From an uncultured Spirochaetota bacterium (GTDB lineage: Bacteria; Spirochaetota; UBA4802; UBA5368), in assembly GCA_937864375.1 (NCBI GenBank), contig CALMJO010000251.1, positions 1-11,665 on the forward strand: DNA of 11,665 bases, given 5' to 3'. Position 1 is the first letter of the stretch. Every line of letters begins with the position of its first letter. The notes under the pieces were generated by a model that ran no database searches, was not told where the DNA came from, and saw only the letters and a list, made by a program, of their open reading frames with translations. Below are positions 7,784-11,665 of this stretch, one piece after another. The position numbers and the translations under genes were made by a program.

Positions 7784-8416
7784 TCACGTATTCCGCGCAC
7801 GCTGCGCGGGTAATTCCAGTTTTGAGTACACCCGGCACTCGCCTGAACGTCGTTCGAATAACGACTCAACCTCAGCGGCCAGATTCTGGGTCTGCTCGGT
7901 CACGAGCAGGCCTCCCGGCTCCATCGCCCCGTGGAACATCCTGAACACTCCCACGCGCTCCTCGTGTGAAAGGTGCAGCAGCACGTTCTTGCATACCACC
8001 ATGCAGAATCCGTCCTGCACGGGCGCCAGGGAGCGCAGGTCGTGCCTGAGGAATTTCACGCGTTTGCGCACGCGCTCATCCAGGAGGTAATACCGTCCAT
8101 CCTTCACCGGGATGAAGTACTTGCTCCTTATGGTCTCAGGCATGGCGGCGACCGCCTCCGCCGTATATTCCCCCGCCTCGATAATGCCCTGGAATGCCCC
8201 ATTCTCGTCCATGTCCGTCGCGATTATGCCAAGATTCCTGAACGCAAATTCGCCCATGCGTTCCGCAAGCACGATCGCCAGCGAATAGGGCTCCTCCCCG
8301 GTGGCGCAGCCCGCGTCCCATATGACCACCCTCGATCTCCCGCTCACCAAGGGGACCAGGTGCCGCACCGCACACTCCAGCACCTCCATGTCCCGGAAAA
8401 AATAGGTAAATGCCAT
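7784..8416 (-). CDS. Short CheR-like SAM methyltransferase lacking the CheR N-terminal domain
   Basis: A 210-residue protein matching only the catalytic half of CheR. It begins MAFTYFFRD, which lines up with the THFFRE motif that joins the two domains in full-length CheR, so the helical N-terminal domain is absent. SAM motif I is WDAGCATGEEPYSLA (33-47), D68/D70 in ATDMDEN are candidate SAM-binding acids, and VCKNVLLHL (141-149) replaces the usual RNVxIYF. The segment FHGAMEPGGLLVTEQTQ (161-177) I recall as typical of a short CheR-like family, rather than a degraded gene. The substrate is unknown; it might modify the MCP or another partner. No remains of an N-terminal domain precede it, because the intact STAS gene ends ten bases upstream. 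A GAGGGG element overlapping the STAS stop supports the ATG at 8416. Confidence 0.88.
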   Translation of the reverse strand: MAFTYFFRDMEVLECAVRHLVPLVSGRSRVVIWDAGCATGEEPYSLAIVLAERMGEFAFRNLGIIATDMDENGAFQGIIEAGEYTAEAVAAMPETIRSKYFIPVKDGRYYLLDERVRKRVKFLRHDLRSLAPVQDGFCMVVCKNVLLHLSHEERVGVFRMFHGAMEPGGLLVTEQTQNLAAEVESLFERRSGECRVYSKLELPAQRARNT

Positions 8417-8425
8417 GCGTGCCCC

Positions 8426-8809
8426 TCATGTCCGTTTCCTCCGCGTCAGCCCGTATTTGAACGCGTAATTCCCGCGCTCGGACGCGGCCACGCGGACCTT
8501 GTCCCCGAAGAAGCCTATGGCGCCGTACAGGTCGAACACGCGCAGGACCGCAGGGCTGTGCGCGGTGAGGAGGAGCGCCTTCCCGGCTCGATCGGATTCG
8601 CGCTTCAGCATCATTAAAAGCTGGAAGCCGGCCGTGTCCATCTCCGTTACGCCGGCAAGCGTGATTTCGAGCGTCCCGGTTTTTTCCAGGAGATCGAGGA
8701 GCTCGGACTTGCACTGCGCGGCGGTGTAGACGTTCAATTCCCCGATCACCTGGGCCGGAAGCATGTTCTTCTTCTTTTTGCCCGCCTTAATGGAGACCCG
8801 TTCCGCCAT
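8426..8809 (-). CDS. STAS-domain protein (anti-sigma factor antagonist-like)
   Basis: A 127-residue protein with a basic start (KAGKKKKN) and one STAS domain (about residues 17-100). The core strand VIGELNVYTA, the helix that follows, and the loop TEMDTAGFQLLMML are diagnostic. D58-T59-A60-G61 sits where anti-sigma antagonists have D-S/T-x-G, so T59 could be the phosphoacceptor if a partner kinase exists; none is seen in the window. STAS proteins relay signals by binding switch kinases or scaffold proteins. Being placed between CheY and the short CheR, it probably acts in the chemosensory pathway, but the partner is not known. The frame runs further upstream through cheY, but MAERV at 8809 has GAGGAAGG just before it and the upstream reading is a shadow. 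The C-terminus is basic (TRRKRT). Confidence 0.88.
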   Translation of the reverse strand: MAERVSIKAGKKKKNMLPAQVIGELNVYTAAQCKSELLDLLEKTGTLEITLAGVTEMDTAGFQLLMMLKRESDRAGKALLLTAHSPAVLRVFDLYGAIGFFGDKVRVAASERGNYAFKYGLTRRKRT

Positions 8810-8823
8810 GCCCCTTCCTCCCT

Positions 8824-9198
8824 TCACATGATGAGTTTTTCGATCGCGGACACCAGCTTGTCGGGCGTGAAGGGCTTGGTGATCCACGCCTTGACGCCCG
8901 CTTCGCGCCCCTCGGCCTTCTTGTCCTCGCCCGTTTCCGTGGTGAGCATGATCACCGGCGTGAACCGGTACTCCGCGTACGCGGCATCGTCCTTTATCTT
9001 CTTCACGAAAGCGATCCCGTCCATTTCCGGCATGTTCACGTCGCACACCACCAGGCTGATCTTGTCGCCGGTGAGCTTTGCGAGCGCCTCGAGGCCATTA
9101 CCCGCTTCGAGCACGGTAAAGCCGCGCTCCTTGAGCGTGAACGAGAGCAACTGCCGTATGCTCGAGGAATCATCCACCACCAGAATTGTCTTGCTCAT
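8824..9198 (-). CDS. cheY: CheY-like single-domain response regulator
   Basis: A 124-residue stand-alone receiver. All key residues are present: D9/D10 in the acidic pocket, D53 in VVCDVNMPEMDG as phosphorylation site, T86/T87 in the switch strand, and K108 in ITKPF. It has no output domain, so it should act by protein binding, as the diffusible CheA target. The aromatic switch position near residue 105 is a Trp (AWITKPF) rather than the Tyr/Phe common in flagellar CheY, so motor binding cannot be assumed. The frame extends upstream to 9270, but the ATG at 9198 is preceded by GGGAGGAA at good spacing and starts directly at the first strand. It lies 28 bases after the degenerate receiver gene and 14 bases before the STAS gene. 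Confidence 0.95.
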   Translation of the reverse strand: MSKTILVVDDSSSIRQLLSFTLKERGFTVLEAGNGLEALAKLTGDKISLVVCDVNMPEMDGIAFVKKIKDDAAYAEYRFTPVIMLTTETGEDKKAEGREAGVKAWITKPFTPDKLVSAIEKLIM

Positions 9199-9204
9199 GA
9201 TACT

Positions 9205-9212
9205 TTCCTCCC
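9205..9212 (-). promoter_or_regulatory. Ribosome binding site deciding the cheY start
   Basis: GGGAGGAA lies six bases before the ATG at 9198. It selects that codon over the longer in-frame start at 9270, whose extra residues (basic and low in complexity) do not belong to a receiver fold. Confidence 0.7.
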
Positions 9213-9226
9213 GGTAATTGTCCGTT

Positions 9227-9655
9227 TCATTTCCGCGGCGCCGCCTGTGGGCCGTTGCCGCCGCGTTCAAGCAGGGCCCGTATCTTCACCATGAGATCGT
9301 CGTAGCTCACCACGAGCATGCCGCGATACTCAAGGTCATGCGAAATCTTCGTTTTAAGTTCACGCTCGTACTCACGGGACTCGGCCGCGTAGAGTATGAT
9401 CCCCTGGAATTCGCGGATGGACGACTTGAGCCGCTTCAAGAGCTCTTCCGCCGGCTCGTCGAGCGTGGTGTAATTCATGACTACATAACGGGGAAACGCG
9501 GCGGTCGCCTGCCAGAGCGCGTCCCTGCCGCTGGGGCTCTCGATTATGTTTTTCCTGTGAAAATATTCGGAGAGGGAAAGCGCGAGGGTCTCGCGCAGGT
9601 CCCGATTGGGTTCCACGATGAGGATCTTGGCATCGGTAAGCGTCCTGCCCTGCAT
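9227..9655 (-). CDS. Degenerate receiver-like protein (no phospho-acceptor Asp)
   Basis: A 142-residue protein whose layout resembles a receiver domain. It has a first strand KILIVEPNRDLRETL (10-24), a helix with SGRDALWQA, a third strand YVVMN (57-61), a fourth IILYA (86-90), a fifth MLVVS (113-117), and a last helix, then a Gly/Pro-rich tail. The residues needed for phosphorylation are missing: the pocket is E15-P16-N17, the acceptor position holds N61, the Ser/Thr position is Ala, and the conserved Lys is not in place. It is therefore probably a pseudo-receiver that works by binding, for example to CheA, the sensor kinase or the STAS protein. A stop codon lies in frame just upstream, so ATG 9655 is the only reasonable start; a GGGAGGG element lies about ten bases before it. 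The receiver assignment is from fold pattern only. Confidence 0.75.
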   Translation of the reverse strand: MQGRTLTDAKILIVEPNRDLRETLALSLSEYFHRKNIIESPSGRDALWQATAAFPRYVVMNYTTLDEPAEELLKRLKSSIREFQGIILYAAESREYERELKTKISHDLEYRGMLVVSYDDLMVKIRALLERGGNGPQAAPRK

Positions 9656-9709
9656 TACGGTGCGGCCCTCCCCCCTGATGGCATGGCTTCACATTAATTC
9701 ATAGCGCTG

Positions 9710-9723
9710 TTCACGCGCGCGAA
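9710..9723. repeat. Near-palindrome TTCACGCGCGCGAA
   Basis: A 14-base inverted repeat, perfect except for one symmetric pair, lies in the spacer upstream of the degenerate receiver gene. It could be an operator. High GC makes CGCG runs common, so this is weak. Confidence 0.35.
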
Positions 9724-9740
9724 CCATAGTCCCGGGGATT

Positions 9741-9761
9741 AAAACGGAGGTTCTGGGGTAC
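9741..9761. repeat. Imperfect direct repeat, copy 1
   Basis: On the plus strand it begins AAAACGG and ends TTC-x-GGGGTAC. A second copy lies about 45 bases away in the same orientation, with a longer centre. It may be a regulator site; the function is unproven. Confidence 0.4.
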
Positions 9762-9784
9762 TAGTTATGGGAAGGACTCTAGGA

Positions 9785-9810
9785 AAAACGGGTTAATACT
9801 TTCGGGGTAC
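9785..9810. repeat. Imperfect direct repeat, copy 2
   Basis: It shares the AAAACGG start and the GGGGTAC end with copy 1, but the middle is five bases longer and richer in A and T (GTTAATACTTTC). It lies just after the stop of the NarL-type regulator. Confidence 0.4.
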
Positions 9811-9814
9811 GCGC

Positions 9815-10474
9815 TCACTCCTCCACGAGCCCGTTCCTGATGGCGTATTTCACGAGGTCGACAGTCTTGTGGATACCGAGCTTTTTCATTATATTGGAGC
9901 GATGCACCTTCACAGTATTTTCCGAAAGGAACAGGCCGGACGCGATTTGAGCCGCCGATTTGCCCTCGGCGATGAGCTTCAATATCTCCCGCTCCCGGTG
10001 CGACAGGAGGGCCGATGCACCGTCGGTGTCCGAAGGCTCGGGACCGGCGGAGCGCGCGCGGCCAGGGACGATGCTGGAGATGATGCGCGGGCTCAGGTAA
10101 ATGTTGCCCCTGAGCACCTCGGAAATCGCCCTCAGGAGATCCTCCGCGGCGTTGTCTTTCAAAACGTATCCGTGCACCCCGTAATCGAGAAGCTCGCGCA
10201 CGTATTCCTCGTTGTCATGGCGCGAGAGCATTATGATCCTCACCTCCGGCCGGTACCTGAGGATCCGGCGCGCCACCTCCACACCGGTCATGGAGGGCAT
10301 TGAGATGTCCAGGATCGCCACGTCGGGCCTGATCCTCTCGATCATTTCGCAGGCCTCGCGGCCGTCGCCGCTCTCGCCCGCGATCTCGTAATCCTGCACC
10401 CCGCTCAGGATGTAGCGCAGCCCCTCCCTTAAAATCGCGTGATCGTCGGCAAGGAATATTTTCACCTTTTTCAT
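9815..10474 (-). CDS. NarL/LuxR-family response regulator
   Basis: A 219-residue regulator. The receiver (about residues 4-120) has D10/D11 in LADDH, D56 in ILDISMP as phosphorylation site, S84 and K106. The LuxR-type helix-turn-helix spans about 155-219, with LSHREREILKLIAEG followed by the recognition region SENTVKVHRSNIMKKLG. It is expected to bind DNA and regulate transcription when phosphorylated by the HisKA_3 kinase encoded directly upstream. The ATG overlaps the kinase stop (ATGA), a strong sign of a cognate pair. Its target genes are unknown; the spacer right after it, in front of the che genes, is an obvious candidate. The linker between the domains is Ser/Gly/Pro-rich. Confidence 0.95.
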   Translation of the reverse strand: MKKVKIFLADDHAILREGLRYILSGVQDYEIAGESGDGREACEMIERIRPDVAILDISMPSMTGVEVARRILRYRPEVRIIMLSRHDNEEYVRELLDYGVHGYVLKDNAAEDLLRAISEVLRGNIYLSPRIISSIVPGRARSAGPEPSDTDGASALLSHREREILKLIAEGKSAAQIASGLFLSENTVKVHRSNIMKKLGIHKTVDLVKYAIRNGLVEE

Positions 10475-11665
10475 TTGCCCGCCTCCGCCATGGGGACGGT
10501 GACCATGATCTCGGTCCCCGTGCCGCCCGATTTGAGCGTGATGGTCCCCCTCATCGATTCGGCCCGGTAGCGCATGTTGGCGATTCCCGAGAGCGCCCTT
10601 CGGCCGTTGAGCGTTTCGGCGTCCAGCCCCTTTCCATCGTCCATGATTGACAGGATCACGGCGTCGTTCACCGGGGAAGACGACAGGTCGAGCCGCACAA
10701 TACGCGCCTGCGAATGCTTGATGATGTTCGAAAAAACCTCCTGCACGATGCGGTACAGGTTCACCTCCATTTCGTGCGGAAGCTTCTTCGCGAGCCTCAG
10801 GCTCATTTCGGACCTGATGCCCTGCGACTCCAGGCAGTTCTTGGCATACCAGCGCACCGCCGCCTCGAGCCCCAGGTCCCTGAGGATCGAGGGGTAGAGG
10901 TCCATGTAGACCTCGCGCAGCTCCTCGCTCGCCTTGTCGATGAACTGCATTCCGCGGTCGAACCGGTCCCGGTACTTACGCGGATTTTTCAGGTACGTGC
11001 TGAAATTGAGCTTGGCGGCGAGTATGGTCTGGCCTATGCCGTCGTGAAGGTCGCGCGCGACGCGCTGGCGCTCGCTCTCCTGCGATCTCATGATCTCGCC
11101 CGAAAGGCGCCTGATTTCATCCTCCGCGACTGTGCGAGCGGTCACGTCTATCGCGATGCCCTCCATGCCCAGGTAACCGCCGTCGGTGTCGTAAAGCGGG
11201 TACAGGTAGTGCTCGGTATGGACGATGCTGCCGTCCCTGCGGATGAAGCGCACGTGGAGCGGGCTTTGAAGCGGATGGACGCCATTGAAAATGCCGGCCA
11301 GCGTCCCGTGATCATCGGGATGGGTGATCTTGAGCGCGAGCCCGGGATCGGCATAATGCTCCTCGGTGGAATAGCCGGTCAGGAGCGACACGGCGGGGCT
11401 CAGGTATTCAAACCCGCTCTCCGGCTTCACCCGGTACTGGTAGATTATCGCGGGCGAATTCGCCGCGAGCCGGGAGAACCTCTGCTCGCTCTCGCGGAGC
11501 TTTTTCTCCATCTCGTGGCGGGTCAGCGCCGTTTCGATGGCCACGACGAGCTCGATCGCCTTGACCGGCTTCAGGAGATAGCCGTAGGAGCCCGACTTCT
11601 TCGCCCGCGCGATGGTCTCCTCGTCCGAATGCGCGGTGATGAAGATGAAGGGGACGTCGCGCTCG
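10471..11665 (-). CDS. Hybrid sensor histidine kinase (receiver-PAS-HisKA_3-HATPase), N-terminus cut by window edge
   Basis: The last 397 codons are visible and the frame stays open to the right edge. The first visible residues (FIFITAHSDEETIARAKKSG, then LLKPV) are the end of a receiver domain, so the protein begins outside the window. A PAS domain follows (about 11490-11130), including HPDDHGTLAGIF and RRDGSIVHTEHYLYP. The HisKA_3 dimerisation helix has QRVARDLHDGIGQTI with the phospho-His codon at 11044-11046. The ATPase domain shows the N-box (IVQEVFSNIIKH), MDDGKGLD, SGIANMRYRAESM and GGTGTEI. There is no membrane segment in the visible part, so it is probably cytoplasmic, possibly sensing through PAS and taking input through its receiver. 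It phosphorylates the NarL-type regulator that overlaps its stop. A start at 11544 (GTG) would cut the receiver and is rejected. Confidence 0.94.
   Translation of the reverse strand, partial: ERDVPFIFITAHSDEETIARAKKSGSYGYLLKPVKAIELVVAIETALTRHEMEKKLRESEQRFSRLAANSPAIIYQYRVKPESGFEYLSPAVSLLTGYSTEEHYADPGLALKITHPDDHGTLAGIFNGVHPLQSPLHVRFIRRDGSIVHTEHYLYPLYDTDGGYLGMEGIAIDVTARTVAEDEIRRLSGEIMRSQESERQRVARDLHDGIGQTILAAKLNFSTYLKNPRKYRDRFDRGMQFIDKASEELREVYMDLYPSILRDLGLEAAVRWYAKNCLESQGIRSEMSLRLAKKLPHEMEVNLYRIVQEVFSNIIKHSQARIVRLDLSSSPVNDAVILSIMDDGKGLDAETLNGRRALSGIANMRYRAESMRGTITLKSGGTGTEIMVTVPMAEAGK

Larger units (their letters stand above)
9656..9814. other. Intergenic spacer between the NarL-type regulator and the che genes
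   Basis: The 159-base spacer is the longest non-coding stretch in the window and the likeliest place for a promoter of the che operon. It contains a pair of imperfect direct repeats (9741-9761 and 9785-9810) and a near-palindrome (9710-9723). I found no convincing sigma-70, sigma-54 or sigma-28 promoter and no stem followed by a T-run that would mark a terminator. Confidence 0.5.

Noticed and set aside
7733..7786. Short hairpin (ATGCT, loop TTGC, AGCAT) between the short cheR and the MCP gene as a terminator
   Set aside because: The stem is only five base pairs and no T-run follows, so it is too weak to support.
7784..8416. Short CheR as a pseudogene or frameshifted CheR
   Set aside because: The catalytic motifs are intact, the start has a ribosome binding site, and the upstream DNA encodes a complete STAS protein with no remnant of a CheR N-terminal domain.
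8810..9046. N-terminal extension of the STAS protein by 79 residues
   Set aside because: It is an out-of-frame reading of cheY, and a ribosome binding site supports the start at 8809.
9656..9814. Sigma-28, sigma-54 or sigma-70 promoter in the spacer
   Set aside because: Candidate -10-like boxes lack a matching -35 at the right spacing, and no GG-N10-GC or sigma-28 pattern was found.

Overview
The window is a compact, high-GC stretch in which every supported gene lies on the minus strand, so transcription runs from high to low coordinates. It holds a nearly complete chemosensory (Che) gene cluster preceded by a two-component signalling pair. The organism is most likely a Gram-negative bacterium of the Desulfobacterota or Spirochaetota kind. 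This rests on the overall style: a CheA with extra modules, a receptor with tandem HAMP-like units, and a CheD-type adaptation system. The sequence alone does not fix the taxon. The ribosome binding sites that can be seen are AGGAGG-like.

Layout in transcription order. (1) 11665-10471: the C-terminal part of a hybrid sensor kinase (receiver tail, PAS, HisKA_3/HATPase), cut by the window edge. (2) 10474-9815: a NarL/LuxR-type response regulator, start-stop coupled to the kinase. (3) 9814-9656: a 159-base spacer, the only substantial intergenic region, carrying imperfect direct repeats and a near-palindrome. (4) 9655-9227: a degenerate receiver-like protein. (5) 9198-8824: a stand-alone CheY-like receiver. 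(6) 8809-8426: a STAS-domain protein. (7) 8416-7784: a short CheR-like methyltransferase without the usual N-terminal domain. (8) 7732-5573: a transmembrane chemoreceptor (MCP). (9) 5509-3320: CheA. (10) 3311-2799: CheW. (11) 2790-1927: full-length CheR. (12) 1930-1451: CheD. (13) 1472-399: CheB. (14) 391-1: the start of an unrecognised, probably helical protein that runs off the left edge.

How the parts fit together: the MCP would control CheA autophosphorylation through CheW, with CheY and CheB as phosphate acceptors. CheR (methylation), CheB (demethylation and deamidation) and CheD (deamidation) make up a full adaptation set for a receptor that carries consensus methylation pairs. The receptor ends in an aromatic pentapeptide (DYEKF) on a flexible tail, which matches the known CheR/CheB tether pattern. 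No CheZ, CheC, CheX or flagellar gene is visible. The nearby NarL-type regulator and STAS protein leave open whether the output is motility or another cell function.

The less ordinary parts are the degenerate receiver with Asn at the phosphorylation site, the CheY-STAS-short CheR triad, an MshEN-like pair of repeats inside CheA, the low-GC sensory domain of the receptor, and the unknown gene after cheB. Most components belong to known families. I do not see a wholly new system, but the combination merits a neighbourhood comparison.
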